A DNA stretch of 64,000 bases, from the NCBI RefSeq assembly GCF_005117025.1, contig NZ_SWCO01000010.1:1-64000 (forward strand), in the 5' to 3' direction. Below, piece after piece: positions 7,870 to 17,600 of the stretch. Made by a program: the position numbers and the translations under genes. Under the pieces are notes generated by a model that was not told the origin of the DNA, searched no databases, and worked only from the letters and a program-made list of their open reading frames with translations. This DNA comes from Alteromonas portus (lineage in GTDB: Bacteria > Pseudomonadota > Gammaproteobacteria > Enterobacterales > Alteromonadaceae). Positions within the stretch are counted from its first letter, which is position 1; every line of letters begins with the position of its first letter.

Positions 7870-10221
7870 TTAAAGAACAAGTGATTGAGAAGAATAACTA
7901 ATCGACACTTGTGTACTTTCGTTATTTCCCATCCCTCCTGATGCTGAAAATCTAGCCCACTGCTCAGGATAGAGTATTTCTAAATCTAGCTTCTTGTAGA
8001 AATTTAAGCGTGGCAATATGAAGTCAGCATATGGGTTTTGTTCATCCCAATAAAAAATGAAATTTTCTATAACCATCATGCGCCCGTCTTCAGTTTCTCC
8101 CAGTACATGCCACTGACGCTTTCTTCTAAGCATCCAGTCACCACCGCCAATCTGTCCTTCAATACTTACAACATTATCTACAACCGCCCATTGCCAATTG
8201 TATGTGTCATAGTCAGTCGTGAACGATGCTTCTTCCTCAGCACTGCTAGGGTAGATTCTTCCTGCTGTACCATTTTGTAAGAAGTAATAGCCAAAAACAT
8301 CATTGTAGAGTGGTAACCCGTTTGGACCGTCATGATCAAAAATGTAAGACAACCACGCAACAGGAAGCTCACTGACTAGCTGTGTTGTATCTACAGTGCC
8401 ACGAACCTTATGCATATCTACTGAGTACTTAACAGTATTACCTTCATCAGCAAATTCCAGTAGCGCTAGGAGATAATCATTGTGCTGTTTGAAAGGGCTA
8501 AGTTTGAATGTGGTGTCTCCATATTGAAATTGCAGTGCACCTTCTTCTACTGTCCACATTCCGGTCTCACCTGTTACCAAAGATTCGTAAGTACCGTTTG
8601 CATTAAAGGTAAAACTATCAGCAATCATGCCATGGCCAGTAATTGTACTGCTTTCTTCAAATGGATGGTCTATGGTCAAAACATCTTGAATATTTAGCAC
8701 CCAAGGACTATTTGTCACATCCTCGTTGGTCAGTTGAATGTAGTTTCCGTTGTGATAAGACATCTCGCCAGGTTCAGTTACAGACGCATCAAAAGTCTGA
8801 GTATAGCCTCCTGAAGCATCCGTTAAAGATAGGTTATAAGTATTCACCTCTGATGCAAAAGCGTTGCTGTCGTTCACTGAAACAAGGCTAATTTCTGAGC
8901 TGACTATTCGACGGGTAAGCTGCCACTGATTTATAAAACCTATACTCTCGAGTTCGAGTAACTCTGCTTGTGTGTCCTCGTCGAAATGTGCCAGAAGTTC
9001 ATCTGTAAGAAAAGAGTATGTCACAGTTCCAGCAGCATCAGGAAAAGTCAGTTTAATTTTGCCGTTTTCAATTTCCCAACTGAAAGCATCTACAATATTG
9101 TTTGCGTAACTATCTGATGATGTTAAAACTCCATTGCCTTCAGAGTTGAACGTTAATACTTTTTCCCCTTTGACCGCCTGAAAATTTCCTCCGTCATAAA
9201 TAACAAACTCGCTGCCAGCAACGTCCGCATTGGTGTAGGAAATTTTTAATGTCTCATCTTCTAGGGTTTCTGCTCTAGCGGTATTAACTGCCTCTATATA
9301 AGACTCAGAGAAGGATCCGTCTTCTTCTATTAAGCCCAAACTATCTAAATATTCCCTGATACTTCCAAGTACATCGTCTTCGCTTTGTGTAAAGAAGGTT
9401 AGAGTATTAACGCCATCATCAAGCGGAAAATCTTCATTGTCAGCCAAAAGTTTTATGAAACTTGCCAAACCAATCACTTCATCGAAATCTACTTGTGTGG
9501 TGAACGCATTGAAGCTTTCGACGCCCCCATCTGCGAGGTATTGATTGTAGAGTACTGCTTTGGCGGTACTGATATGGGTTATTTTACTATCAGGCAAAAG
9601 TCCATCGGTGATTTCCGATGTTTGATTCTCAGTTGCTAAAGACAATAGGCTAGAGAAAGCGCCGACACGAGACATCAAACTAACATGGCTTTGCTCCTCC
9701 ACACCCACAGCACTCAGGACAAGGTTACCGGGATCTGCACTAACTTTTATCGGAAGTGTATACATACCCGACGCATCTGTAGTGACAGTTGCTAACACAT
9801 CACCGTTGCTGCTTGTTGCAGTAACTGTTCCATTTGACAACGGTGCGTCTGTCGCAATTCCGGCAATAGTAATTTGTTGTTCATTCGTAATTGTAACGGT
9901 TGAGCTTACCGTTTCCTCTCCGTCCGTTACGTCATAGGAAAAAGTAACGTCTCCCATGGCCTGTAGTGGAGGCGTATAGACTAGGGCATTACTTACAATT
10001 GAGACTTCACCACTGCTTGGCTCTCCAACTGCTGAGATCGATAACGTATCGCCATCTGGATCAGTGTCGTTTGCCAAAACATCAATGGTAATGCTTTCGC
10101 CGTTTAGGGTCGAAGCAACGTCGGCGGAAAGTACAGGCAATTCATTTTTGTCGTCAGAGCCGCCACAGGCAGCAAGAAAGGTGGCACTTACTACAAGCGC
10201 AATGAGGCTTTTTTTCATCAT
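7870..10221 (-). CDS. Large lipoprotein with a cadherin/Ig-like domain
   Basis: Cell-envelope lipoprotein of unknown role. Counting from the ATG at 10221, the signal peptide ends in the lipobox LAAC with Cys19, followed by GGSDDKN. Next comes a tandem cadherin-like/Ig-like domain (about 25-105: DVLANDTDPDGDTLSISAVG, then YTPP and FSYDVTDGEE) and a carboxypeptidase-regulatory-like beta-sandwich (about 110-180). The remainder is not recognised. A C-terminal stretch of about 110 residues (W-W-V-D-VS, then PRLNF and LDL) resembles part of the 1023-residue protein at 60335-63406. An upstream in-frame TTG at 10236 exists, but AGGGA sits 6 bases before the paired ATG ATG at 10221/10218, so one of those is the start. 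It is probably transcribed alone: a terminator follows it and ugd ends in its own terminator upstream. Confidence 0.75.
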   Translation of the reverse strand: MMKKSLIALVVSATFLAACGGSDDKNELPVLSADVASTLNGESITIDVLANDTDPDGDTLSISAVGEPSSGEVSIVSNALVYTPPLQAMGDVTFSYDVTDGEETVSSTVTITNEQQITIAGIATDAPLSNGTVTATSSNGDVLATVTTDASGMYTLPIKVSADPGNLVLSAVGVEEQSHVSLMSRVGAFSSLLSLATENQTSEITDGLLPDSKITHISTAKAVLYNQYLADGGVESFNAFTTQVDFDEVIGLASFIKLLADNEDFPLDDGVNTLTFFTQSEDDVLGSIREYLDSLGLIEEDGSFSESYIEAVNTARAETLEDETLKISYTNADVAGSEFVIYDGGNFQAVKGEKVLTFNSEGNGVLTSSDSYANNIVDAFSWEIENGKIKLTFPDAAGTVTYSFLTDELLAHFDEDTQAELLELESIGFINQWQLTRRIVSSEISLVSVNDSNAFASEVNTYNLSLTDASGGYTQTFDASVTEPGEMSYHNGNYIQLTNEDVTNSPWVLNIQDVLTIDHPFEESSTITGHGMIADSFTFNANGTYESLVTGETGMWTVEEGALQFQYGDTTFKLSPFKQHNDYLLALLEFADEGNTVKYSVDMHKVRGTVDTTQLVSELPVAWLSYIFDHDGPNGLPLYNDVFGYYFLQNGTAGRIYPSSAEEEASFTTDYDTYNWQWAVVDNVVSIEGQIGGGDWMLRRKRQWHVLGETEDGRMMVIENFIFYWDEQNPYADFILPRLNFYKKLDLEILYPEQWARFSASGGMGNNESTQVSISYSSQSLVL

Positions 10222-10360
10222 CGATGTCCCTATCAAATTAATTTTTATTAGTTTATTCAGTATTCCTTAATAAAGATAAAGCAATGTTCTGATCATTTAA
10301 AGTTAGACTTTTGGATAAGACTCTTTGTTCGGAGTTCTACATAGACAGTTTGGCGAACCT

Positions 10361-10394
10361 AAAAGAGAGCCAGGTTATAAACCTGGCTCTTTTA
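10361..10394 (-). terminator. Terminator of ugd
   Basis: AAAAGAGAGCCAGGT and ACCTGGCTCTTTT form a long stem with A/T flanks, about 40 bases past the ugd stop. Confidence 0.8.
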
Positions 10395-10410
10395 CTTCAG
10401 AAAAAATAAT

Positions 10411-10424
10411 GTACTCTGACCCCA
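10411..10424 (-). repeat. Copy 4 of the GGGGTCAGAGTAC motif
   Basis: Inverted copy (GTACTCTGACCCCA on the plus strand) between the ugd stop and its terminator. It is therefore transcribed as part of the ugd 3' untranslated region. Confidence 0.55.
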
Positions 10425-10433
10425 AAACTTGGT

Positions 10434-11621
10434 TTAGTCAGCGTTGAACAGGTCGCGGCTGTATACTTTATCTAGTACGTCTTCGATATCGCCCGTTACA
10501 CGGTTGGCAACGATTACGTCAGAAATTTTCTTAAACTCTTCTAAGTCGTTTACTACGCGCGAATTAAAGAAATCTTCTTCTTTAAGCACTGGCTCGTAAA
10601 CTACAACTTCAATACCTTTCGCCTTAATACGCTTCATGATGCCTTGAATCGCACTTGCACGGAAGTTATCAGAACCAGACTTCATGATAAGACGATAAAT
10701 ACCTACAATTTTCGGCTTACGGCTTACTATTGAATCGGCAATAAAATCTTTACGCGTACGGTTAGCATCTACAATGGCCTGTATCATGTTGTTCGGCACT
10801 TCACTGTAGTTAGCTAGTAGCTGCTTGGTATCTTTAGGTAAGCAGTAGCCACCGTAACCAAAACTAGGGTTGTTGTAGTGATTACCAATGCGCGGATCTA
10901 AGCCAACACCCTCAATGATCTGCTTGGTGTCTAGGCCGTTACGCTCTGCATAGCTATCTAGTTCGTTAAAGTACGCAACGCGCATTGCTAAGTATGTGTT
11001 CGCAAAGAGCTTGATGGCTTCAGCTTCGGTGCTGTCGGTAAATAGCACGTCGATTTCTTCTTTAATCGCGCCTTGTTGAAGTAGCTTAGCAAAAATTTCT
11101 GCTCGCTCGCTTTGCTCGCCCACAATAATACGGCTAGGGTAAAGGTTATCGTAAAGCGCTTTGCCTTCGCGCAAGAACTCTGGCGAAAAGATAATATTGT
11201 CGGAACCGAAGCGGGCTTTTGCGTCTTTAGTAAACCCTACCGGCACGGTCGATTTTACAATCATCACAGCATTAGGATTAATTTCCATCACTGTTTTGAT
11301 AACCGCCTCTACACTACCAGTATTGAAGTAGTTAGTTTGAGGGTCGTAATCCGTTGGTGTTGCAATAACAACATAATCCGCATCTTTATAGGCAACTTGT
11401 GCATCTAACGTGGCTTCAAGGTTAAGCTCTTTAGTTGTTAGATATTCTGAAATTTCTTTGTCTTCAATTGGAGACTTTTTATTGTTAAGCATCTCGACTT
11501 TTTCTGGTACTAGGTCGACCGCTCTCACTTCATTGTGTTGTGCAAGTAGCACTGCATTTGAAAGCCCTACATAGCCTGTGCCTGCTACAGCTATTTTGTA
11601 CTTAGCTAACGTACTTTCCAT
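10434..11621 (-). CDS. ugd: UDP-glucose 6-dehydrogenase
   Basis: Oxidises UDP-glucose to UDP-glucuronate with two NAD+, giving the acidic sugar for capsule or exopolysaccharide. The N-terminal Rossmann motif is [11 protein letters not shown] (about residues 13-23). [15 protein letters not shown] and KSTVPVGFT follow. The catalytic cysteine is Cys260 in [12 protein letters not shown], and the C-terminal nucleotide-binding domain has [15 protein letters not shown]. Sequence and length (395) match the E. coli Ugd type closely. It lies about 300 bases downstream of the rfb run, separated by a terminator, and has its own terminator, so it is probably a separate unit. It is the first of several sugar-nucleotide genes here. 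Confidence 0.95.
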   Translation of the reverse strand: MESTLAKYKIAVAGTGYVGLSNAVLLAQHNEVRAVDLVPEKVEMLNNKKSPIEDKEISEYLTTKELNLEATLDAQVAYKDADYVVIATPTDYDPQTNYFNTGSVEAVIKTVMEINPNAVMIVKSTVPVGFTKDAKARFGSDNIIFSPEFLREGKALYDNLYPSRIIVGEQSERAEIFAKLLQQGAIKEEIDVLFTDSTEAEAIKLFANTYLAMRVAYFNELDSYAERNGLDTKQIIEGVGLDPRIGNHYNNPSFGYGGYCLPKDTKQLLANYSEVPNNMIQAIVDANRTRKDFIADSIVSRKPKIVGIYRLIMKSGSDNFRASAIQGIMKRIKAKGIEVVVYEPVLKEEDFFNSRVVNDLEEFKKISDVIVANRVTGDIEDVLDKVYSRDLFNAD

Positions 11622-11868
11622 TTACTGTTTCTCCAATCCTACTAACTATCAGCGATAGAAATAATTATTAAAATGTTCTTGCTATATATTGCCAGAGTTT
11701 TTTGAAAATCTCATGAACAATGCATCATAAAGGTGCTTGATTCACAGAACCCCTGATGAGTCGGTGCGTTTCAGTCTAAAACCATCATTTCAACATAAAG
11801 CGTAAGTGCAATATTGCTAATAAGGCAAAAATCGCACCACTACGAGAATATTGCATCCGAAAACAAAA

Positions 11869-11900
11869 AAGCCCCAGCTTACATAGAAGACTGAGGCTTA
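11869..11900 (-). terminator. Terminator of the rfb operon
   Basis: Read leftward, AAGCCTCAG pairs with CTGGGGCTT (one G-U pair), followed by TTTTTTG. It lies 20 bases past the rfbB stop. The rest of the 298-base gap to ugd is AT-rich with nothing else recognisable. Confidence 0.8.
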
Positions 11901-11919
11901 AAAAATTATTGTTATCTAA

Positions 11920-13002
11920 CTAGCTTCCTGTACCTAAACGCTCACCTTGATAACTTCCATCAAGAACCGCTTTCCACCAGCCTTCATTCGCTAAATACCA
12001 CTCTACGGTTTTACGAATACCGCTTTCGAAAGTTTCTTGTGGCTTCCACCCTAACTCGCGCTCAATTTTGCTTGCATCAATCGCGTAGCGCATGTCGTGT
12101 CCTGGGCGGTCTTGAACGTAAGTGATTTGCTCAGCATATTTGCTATCTTTTGGCTTAACTTCATCCAAAATAGCGCAAATAGTTTGCACCACTTCAATAT
12201 TCTGCTTTTCGTTGTGTCCACCAATATTGTAGGTTTCACCGATTTCGCCATTAAGCGCAACCACTACCAATGCACGTGCATGGTCTTCAACATACAACCA
12301 GTCACGAATTTGGTTACCTTTGCCATACACAGGCAGCGGCTTTCCAGCTAGGGCATTTAGAATAACTAGTGGAATAAGCTTTTCCGGGAAGTGGTACGGT
12401 CCGTAATTATTTGAGCAGTTAGTTACAAGGGTTGGCAACTTATAGGTGCGAAGCCACGAACGCACTAGCTGATCTGAACTTGCTTTACTTGCTGAGTAAG
12501 GTGAGCTTGGTGCATATGGGGTTGTTTCCGTAAAGAGTGGAAGCTCCGTTCCCGGCTCAACTTCATCTGGGTGAGGAAGGTCGCCATATACTTCATCGGT
12601 TGAAATATGGTGGAACTTAAACCCTGCTTTTTTATCGCCTTCAAGTGCTGACCAATATGCTCTTGCTTGTTCAAGCAACGTGTATGTGCCCACAACGTTA
12701 GTTTGAATAAACTCACCTGGCCCATCAATAGAGCGGTCTACATGAGACTCTGCCGCAAGGTGCATAATGATATCTGGCTGGTGCGTATTAAACACTCGCT
12801 TTACTTCTTCAGCATCACAAATATCAACTTGTTCAAAGCTATAGCGGTCGCTGTCTGAAACAGGTGTTAGTGACTCTAAGTTACCCGCATAGGTTAGCTT
12901 ATCTAAATTAACCACTGTGTGGTCAGTGTCGTTTATAAGATGGCGAACTACTGCAGAACCAATAAAGCCCGCGCCACCTGTAACTAAAATTGTTTTACTC
13001 AT
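11920..13002 (-). CDS. rfbB: dTDP-glucose 4,6-dehydratase
   Basis: Converts dTDP-glucose to dTDP-4-keto-6-deoxyglucose, the second step of dTDP-L-rhamnose synthesis. Extended short-chain dehydrogenase: NAD-binding GGAGFIG at 9-15, active-site STDEVYG at 134-140 (Thr135, Asp136, Glu137), and Tyr169-xxx-Lys173 in YSASK. Length 360 is standard. Last gene of the rfbA-C-D-B run, 37 bases after rfbD and followed by a terminator. The gene order A-C-D-B differs from the enterobacterial B-D-A-C order. Confidence 0.96.
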   Translation of the reverse strand: MSKTILVTGGAGFIGSAVVRHLINDTDHTVVNLDKLTYAGNLESLTPVSDSDRYSFEQVDICDAEEVKRVFNTHQPDIIMHLAAESHVDRSIDGPGEFIQTNVVGTYTLLEQARAYWSALEGDKKAGFKFHHISTDEVYGDLPHPDEVEPGTELPLFTETTPYAPSSPYSASKASSDQLVRSWLRTYKLPTLVTNCSNNYGPYHFPEKLIPLVILNALAGKPLPVYGKGNQIRDWLYVEDHARALVVVALNGEIGETYNIGGHNEKQNIEVVQTICAILDEVKPKDSKYAEQITYVQDRPGHDMRYAIDASKIERELGWKPQETFESGIRKTVEWYLANEGWWKAVLDGSYQGERLGTGS

Positions 13003-13039
13003 TTTCTTTTTACCAAAAGTATAATCTTGTTCTTGTCAC

Positions 13040-13909
13040 TTACGCTTTCAATTCATCTAGCATGCTGGCTAATTGCTTACGCCAGTGCGTGGGCTTACAC
13101 GCCGCAAACGCCTCGCGTGCGGACTGCTTGTCTAACACACTGTAATGAGGGCGTTTTGCAGGTGTTGGATATTGGCTAGACGGAATAGGTAACACTGGAA
13201 CTGATTTATCTAGCAAGCCTTTCTCAACACCTAATTCTTGAATAGCTAGCGCAAAGTCGTACCAACTTGCTACGCCTTCATCAGTCCAGTGATAAACGCC
13301 ACTGGTTTTATTCAAAGCGGCAGTAACACAAACTTCAGCTAAACCTTTAGCCCATGTAGGCGTTCCAATTTGATCATCTATTACGCCCAACTGAGGTTTA
13401 TCAGCCATCAAACGCAGCATGGTTTTCACGAAGTTATTACCATGAGACGAGTAAACCCAAGCTGTGCGAATTAAACAGCTAGCATCTGGCAGTATTTCAA
13501 GCAGCGCTTTTTCGCCTTCTGCTTTTGATTTGCCATAAGCACCTTGCGGTTCAATGGTGTCGTCAGTTAAATAAGGTGAACCCTTGTGGCCGTTAAATAC
13601 ATAATCAGTAGACACATGCACCATGAAGGCGCCGCTAGCTTTACAAAAGTTTGCTAAGTTTTTAACGGCAAGCGTATTAATAGCATTGCACGCCTCGGTA
13701 TCTTCTTCGGCTTTATCAACAGCTGTATAGGCCGATGCGTTTATTACAACTTCAGCCGATAAAGACGATAGCGTTTCTTCAATATTACAGGCACTCGTAA
13801 TATCAATATCATCACGCCCCAAATACGAAACTTGATGCTCGCTATTTTCTAGTTCACGAGAAAGCTCAAATGCTAACTGCCCAGACTTACCTATAATTAC
13901 AATATTCAT
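13040..13909 (-). CDS. rfbD: dTDP-4-dehydrorhamnose reductase
   Basis: Final step to dTDP-L-rhamnose, using NAD(P)H. Begins with the nucleotide-binding GKSGQLAFELS (about 7-17), followed by VINASAYTAVDKAE and the catalytic YGKSKAEGE with STDYVFNG upstream. Length 289 is normal. It sits between rfbC and rfbB with short gaps. Confidence 0.95.
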   Translation of the reverse strand: MNIVIIGKSGQLAFELSRELENSEHQVSYLGRDDIDITSACNIEETLSSLSAEVVINASAYTAVDKAEEDTEACNAINTLAVKNLANFCKASGAFMVHVSTDYVFNGHKGSPYLTDDTIEPQGAYGKSKAEGEKALLEILPDASCLIRTAWVYSSHGNNFVKTMLRLMADKPQLGVIDDQIGTPTWAKGLAEVCVTAALNKTSGVYHWTDEGVASWYDFALAIQELGVEKGLLDKSVPVLPIPSSQYPTPAKRPHYSVLDKQSAREAFAACKPTHWRKQLASMLDELKA

Positions 13910-13966
13910 TAATCGCTAATACCTAGTAAAACACCAATAAAAAGCCAGTGAAAAAATTAATAACAA

Positions 13967-14512
13967 TTAAAACGTAGGTGCGTTAACAAATGCCAAACCC
14001 GCCTCATCTTTGCCTGATAAAGCAGGCTTCTCACCATTTACTAATGGCCAGTCGATATTCAATGTAGGGTCGTCGTACTTAACTGATATTTCAGATTCCG
14101 GGTGATAATAGTCTGTGCACTTATACACGAACTCAGCAGAATCACTGGTTACGTAAAAGCCGTGAGCAAAGCCCGCAGGTACCCATAACTGACGTTTGTT
14201 CTCTGCTGATAACGTTACCCCAACCCACTTACCGTATGTAGGTGAGTCTTTACGCATGTCTACGGCTACATCGTATACTTCACCGCTAACTACACGTACT
14301 AATTTGCCTTGGGTTTGCTCCATTTGATAATGAAGGCCGCGAAGGATACCTTGACTAGATTTAGAATGATTATCCTGAACAAAATCTACATCTGCGCACT
14401 CTTTCTTGAACCAGTCGGTGCGAAAGGTTTCTAGAAAAAAACCTCGCTCGTCACCAAATACTTTAGGCTCGATGATTTTTACATCAGGGATGTCTGTTTT
14501 AATTACTTGCAT
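13967..14512 (-). CDS. rfbC: dTDP-4-dehydrorhamnose 3,5-epimerase
   Basis: Epimerises dTDP-4-keto-6-deoxyglucose at C3 and C5. Cupin fold with the diagnostic DNHSKSSQGILRGLHYQ (about 47-63), containing the catalytic base His61, then VPAGFAHGFYV (about 111-121). Length 181 is typical. GGAAAG precedes the ATG. A hairpin lies upstream, between it and rfbA. Confidence 0.96.
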   Translation of the reverse strand: MQVIKTDIPDVKIIEPKVFGDERGFFLETFRTDWFKKECADVDFVQDNHSKSSQGILRGLHYQMEQTQGKLVRVVSGEVYDVAVDMRKDSPTYGKWVGVTLSAENKRQLWVPAGFAHGFYVTSDSAEFVYKCTDYYHPESEISVKYDDPTLNIDWPLVNGEKPALSGKDEAGLAFVNAPTF

Positions 14513-14549
14513 TTACTTTCCGTACAAACTGGCAATTTAAAATAAGAAG

Positions 14550-14570
14550 AAAGGTGGCAATGCCACCTTT
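14550..14570 (-). terminator. Hairpin between rfbA and rfbC (possible attenuator)
   Basis: AAAGGTGGC pairs with GCCACCTTT around a 3-base loop, then a short pyrimidine run (CTTCTT) in the leftward direction. It lies inside the rfb run, 18 bases after rfbA. It may reduce read-through or protect message ends instead of ending transcription. Confidence 0.5.
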
Positions 14571-14587
14571 TAGAATTTGACATGAAG

Positions 14588-15475
14588 CTAGATCTTAACT
14601 CTATCGTTAATCACTTTAAGCAGGTAATCGCCATAACCACTCTTCTTTAGTGGTGCCGCAAGCTTTTCAAGCTGCTCAGCGTTGATATAGCCCATTCTGT
14701 AGGCTACTTCTTCTGGGCAACATACTTTCAACCCTTGGCGTTTTTCGATAGCCGCAACAAAGTTTGCTGCATCAAGAAGTGAGTCTAGTGTGCCCGTATC
14801 AAGCCAAGCAGAGCCTCGGCCCATTAGCTCTACTTTGAGTGAGCCATCTTTAAGATACAAGTTGTTGAGATCTGTGATTTCAAGTTCACCACGGGGTGAT
14901 GGCTTAACTTCTTTAGCAAAATCGACTACGCGGTTGTCGTAGTAGTAAAGACCGGTTACGGCATAGTTTGATTTAGGAACAGCTGGCTTTTCTTCTATTG
15001 AAAGTGCATTCCAGTCATCATCAAATTCTACCACGCCGTAGCGTTCAGGGTCGTTAACGTGATAACCAAACACCGTTGCACCATGCTCTTGCTTATACGC
15101 ATTCTGCAAAGACAGTTTTAAGTCGTGGCCGTAATAAATATTATCGCCAAGAACCAGTGAACAACTATCGTTACCAATAAACTGCTCGCCTATAAGAAAT
15201 GCCTGTGCCAAGCCATCTGGCGAAGGCTGAACCGCGTACTGAATGTTCATTCCTAACGCTGAGCCATCACCGATTAGGTCGATAAATCGCTGCTGCTCTT
15301 CAGGCGTAGTGATAATGAGTACATCACGGATACCCGACATCATTAACGTGGTTAACGGATAAAAAATCATCGGCTTGTCGTAAACAGGCATAAGCTGCTT
15401 ACTTACCACCTTAGTTAACGGGTGCAAACGTGTGCCAGATCCGCCAGCTAGTATTATTCCTTTTCTTGTACTCAT
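14588..15475 (-). CDS. rfbA: Glucose-1-phosphate thymidylyltransferase
   Basis: Makes dTDP-glucose from dTTP and glucose-1-phosphate, entering the rhamnose pathway. Nucleotidyltransferase signature [14 protein letters not shown] (9-22), then [17 protein letters not shown], metal-binding [11 protein letters not shown], and [11 protein letters not shown]. Length 295 is exactly as expected. Its ATG lies 9 bases after the stop of the sulfotransferase gene. The ribosome site (AGGTG) overlaps that stop codon, so the two are coupled. Confidence 0.97.
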   Translation of the reverse strand: MSTRKGIILAGGSGTRLHPLTKVVSKQLMPVYDKPMIFYPLTTLMMSGIRDVLIITTPEEQQRFIDLIGDGSALGMNIQYAVQPSPDGLAQAFLIGEQFIGNDSCSLVLGDNIYYGHDLKLSLQNAYKQEHGATVFGYHVNDPERYGVVEFDDDWNALSIEEKPAVPKSNYAVTGLYYYDNRVVDFAKEVKPSPRGELEITDLNNLYLKDGSLKVELMGRGSAWLDTGTLDSLLDAANFVAAIEKRQGLKVCCPEEVAYRMGYINAEQLEKLAAPLKKSGYGDYLLKVINDRVKI

Positions 15476-15484
15476 GTTTTACAC

Positions 15485-16225
15485 CTATTCGCTAAATTTT
15501 TGCTTTGCCAACTCATAAAGCTCAAAATCATCTTGGTTATTTTGAACTAAAAACTCAAAGGCTTCTTCGCCAATTTCATCACGTATTTCCGCCACTTTCT
15601 CATCGATTGACTTGGAAGTATCACGCGATACGTTTTGCACCTTGGGCGCAATGTTTATACCCTCAAATCCTTCGTCAATCAGCCACGACTCAAGCTTTTG
15701 AAGTGACTCATTAAAATTCTCGACTAGGCCGACAAACGGTAGTTGCTCCACAGCCATCTTTGCCCTGTCAAGCTCTGAACCGTGCTCAGCCCCAAACATA
15801 TAAGCGAAACGCTCTGTGTGAAAGTTTTTGCACTGTCTGTCATGTCCGAGAGCGATTCTCGATTCAATATATCCTTTAAGAGTAGTATTTCGCGCAAGCA
15901 CTGCTCCGAAACCGTTACCACCTTGCTTCCGCTCGAATGAGTATGCGGAGGCAATTCGATCAATAGGATGACGGATAAATATAACAGGTAGCAGTTTAAA
16001 GTAATCTACGCTCGGCACAGGTAACTGGGCAGTATGTGATGAAAAACATTTCGCAGATTTATTGTTCTCTACCCACCGCTTCACTAACTCTCTATTTTTT
16101 GCTGGGTTAGCTGGAAACTCTTCGGTTAACCATTCAGTACCTGCCTCAAAATTTTCTTTGAACGAGGCGTCTAACGAAGTGCCTGCATTTTTAAAAAGAT
16201 GGAAGTGAAAAATAGCTTTTGTCAT
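15485..16225 (-). CDS. Sulfotransferase-fold protein
   Basis: Likely transfers sulfate from PAPS to a sugar hydroxyl. The phosphosulfate-binding loop is FHLFKNAGTSLD (about 7-18) and the 3'-phosphate-binding segment is IRHPIDRIASAYSFE (about 83-97), the two hallmarks of the membrane-independent sulfotransferase families acting on glycans. Length 246 is typical of the Sulfotransfer_2 group. Immediately upstream of and coupled to rfbA, so its acceptor may be a rhamnose-containing glycan (inference). A hairpin in the preceding 167-base gap suggests it may start its own transcript. Confidence 0.78.
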   Translation of the reverse strand: MTKAIFHFHLFKNAGTSLDASFKENFEAGTEWLTEEFPANPAKNRELVKRWVENNKSAKCFSSHTAQLPVPSVDYFKLLPVIFIRHPIDRIASAYSFERKQGGNGFGAVLARNTTLKGYIESRIALGHDRQCKNFHTERFAYMFGAEHGSELDRAKMAVEQLPFVGLVENFNESLQKLESWLIDEGFEGINIAPKVQNVSRDTSKSIDEKVAEIRDEIGEEAFEFLVQNNQDDFELYELAKQKFSE

Positions 16226-16299
16226 AAACTTTTCCGATATTTTGCCAAAATAGTTAGTCAGTAAAAAAACAAAACAAGAGACTTGCGACTAAATATTTG

Positions 16300-16320
16300 A
16301 GGTCATTAATTTAATGACCT
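16300..16320 (-). terminator. Weak palindromic hairpin between glycosyltransferase and sulfotransferase
   Basis: AGGTCATTAA and TTAATGACCT are exact inverted repeats with almost no spacer, about 75 bases past the glycosyltransferase stop. No U run follows leftward, so it is a weak terminator, an operator or an RNA structure. Confidence 0.35.
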
Positions 16321-16392
16321 TCTTGATAAATTTTGATTGCTGTCTACATAAGTATTAACTATTTCACAGCAAATTCAGCGTTATTTTGAACT

Positions 16393-17598
16393 TCAAAAGC
16401 GAGAAAGGAGCCATTCAGAGAAAGACCTACAAATGGCATTTTTATACTGTGTAGACTTCAAATCTACTGAGCTTTCATCAATTTCCCATTCCTTTATAGC
16501 CCGTATCATACTGTCTATATCACCGTAATCAAAGAAGTATGCACGCTCCTCCATAAAATTAGACTCTCTTTCCAACCAAGTTCCTTTCGAACATAAAAGA
16601 TTACAATGACTTCGGCGTAAAACGTCCCAGAAAACCCCCGAAGTTTTATACTTGTACTTGTTCGGCATATACGAAGCGATAGCCCCTTGAACACTATCAA
16701 ATAGTAATTCATATTGCTCAGTTGTTAGGGTACCAAATAATAAGTCGAAGTTGTTAACCCGACTACCTAATCCACGAAGTTGAGATTCAGCGTGTTTATA
16801 TTCTATGCTTCCCGGTGAATTTGTATTCCAATGCAGTACAAAATCCACATTGGGAAAACTTTTACATAGGTGTTCCGAATTATTCAGTATGAAACTGGTT
16901 CCTTTGTCTTCTTTCACGCTGCCAACAAACAACAACAAACGCTTTCTGCCTTTTATTTCACGGCTGAATGGTTGTGAGGGCTGATAGTTTATTGCTGGAT
17001 GAATAAGGAAGGAAGCACTAGTCAACGCTTCGTAACCAATTTTGTACTCATTACAGCTTGTAGCGAAAACTAGTTTTTCCGAAGGTAAACTACGTGCTAG
17101 AAAAGAAAGTGAAAGCTTATTTTTAAGATACCAGCAATAGCGCATAGCTTCATCCATACACTTGGGAGAAGCTATTCCAGGATCAAACATTCCACAGACG
17201 ATTAGTTTTGGGATATGCAACATTGGAATACAGCTTAAAAATTTTGCTAACCCTAGGAACAAATGACTGAAAGCAGTGTGAAGAACAATAACATCATTTT
17301 GATTAATATTATAACGCCGAAACAAATCGCTAAGTTCAGCCTGAAACTTTTCAGCGAGTTCGTTTTCCTTCATAGCGGGTAAAGGTTCGAGGTTATTTGT
17401 GTAACAAGGCGTGGTGAAAAAGGGAATAATCTTCCCTTTTTCATTTTTCACAGAATCGCTTAACTTTTTAGACGCAAGTACTGTAACCGTCTTACGGGTT
17501 GATGACGCATCGCCAATAAGGGTCTCAGCAACCGAGCCATGGTGAGAATCAAAATCCTCAAACCCAGGATCTATCAAAAAATAGCGAATACTAGCCAT
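16393..17598 (-). CDS. GT-B fold glycosyltransferase-like protein
   Basis: Probably adds a sugar to a glycan. The C-terminal half has the GT4-type donor domain start LLLFVGSVKEDKGTSFIL (about 220-237), followed by VDFVLHWNT and a late stretch where GT4 enzymes bind the nucleotide sugar (TSGVFWDVLRR). The usual ExxxxxxxE motif is not clean, so the match is remote. The N-terminal half is an alternating beta/alpha domain with no signal peptide. It starts 2 bases after the stop of the small gene upstream, in the fcl-gmm run. Donor and acceptor cannot be told from sequence. Confidence 0.6.
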   Translation of the reverse strand: MASIRYFLIDPGFEDFDSHHGSVAETLIGDASSTRKTVTVLASKKLSDSVKNEKGKIIPFFTTPCYTNNLEPLPAMKENELAEKFQAELSDLFRRYNINQNDVIVLHTAFSHLFLGLAKFLSCIPMLHIPKLIVCGMFDPGIASPKCMDEAMRYCWYLKNKLSLSFLARSLPSEKLVFATSCNEYKIGYEALTSASFLIHPAINYQPSQPFSREIKGRKRLLLFVGSVKEDKGTSFILNNSEHLCKSFPNVDFVLHWNTNSPGSIEYKHAESQLRGLGSRVNNFDLLFGTLTTEQYELLFDSVQGAIASYMPNKYKYKTSGVFWDVLRRSHCNLLCSKGTWLERESNFMEERAYFFDYGDIDSMIRAIKEWEIDESSVDLKSTQYKNAICRSFSEWLLSRF

Positions 17599-17600
17599 TT

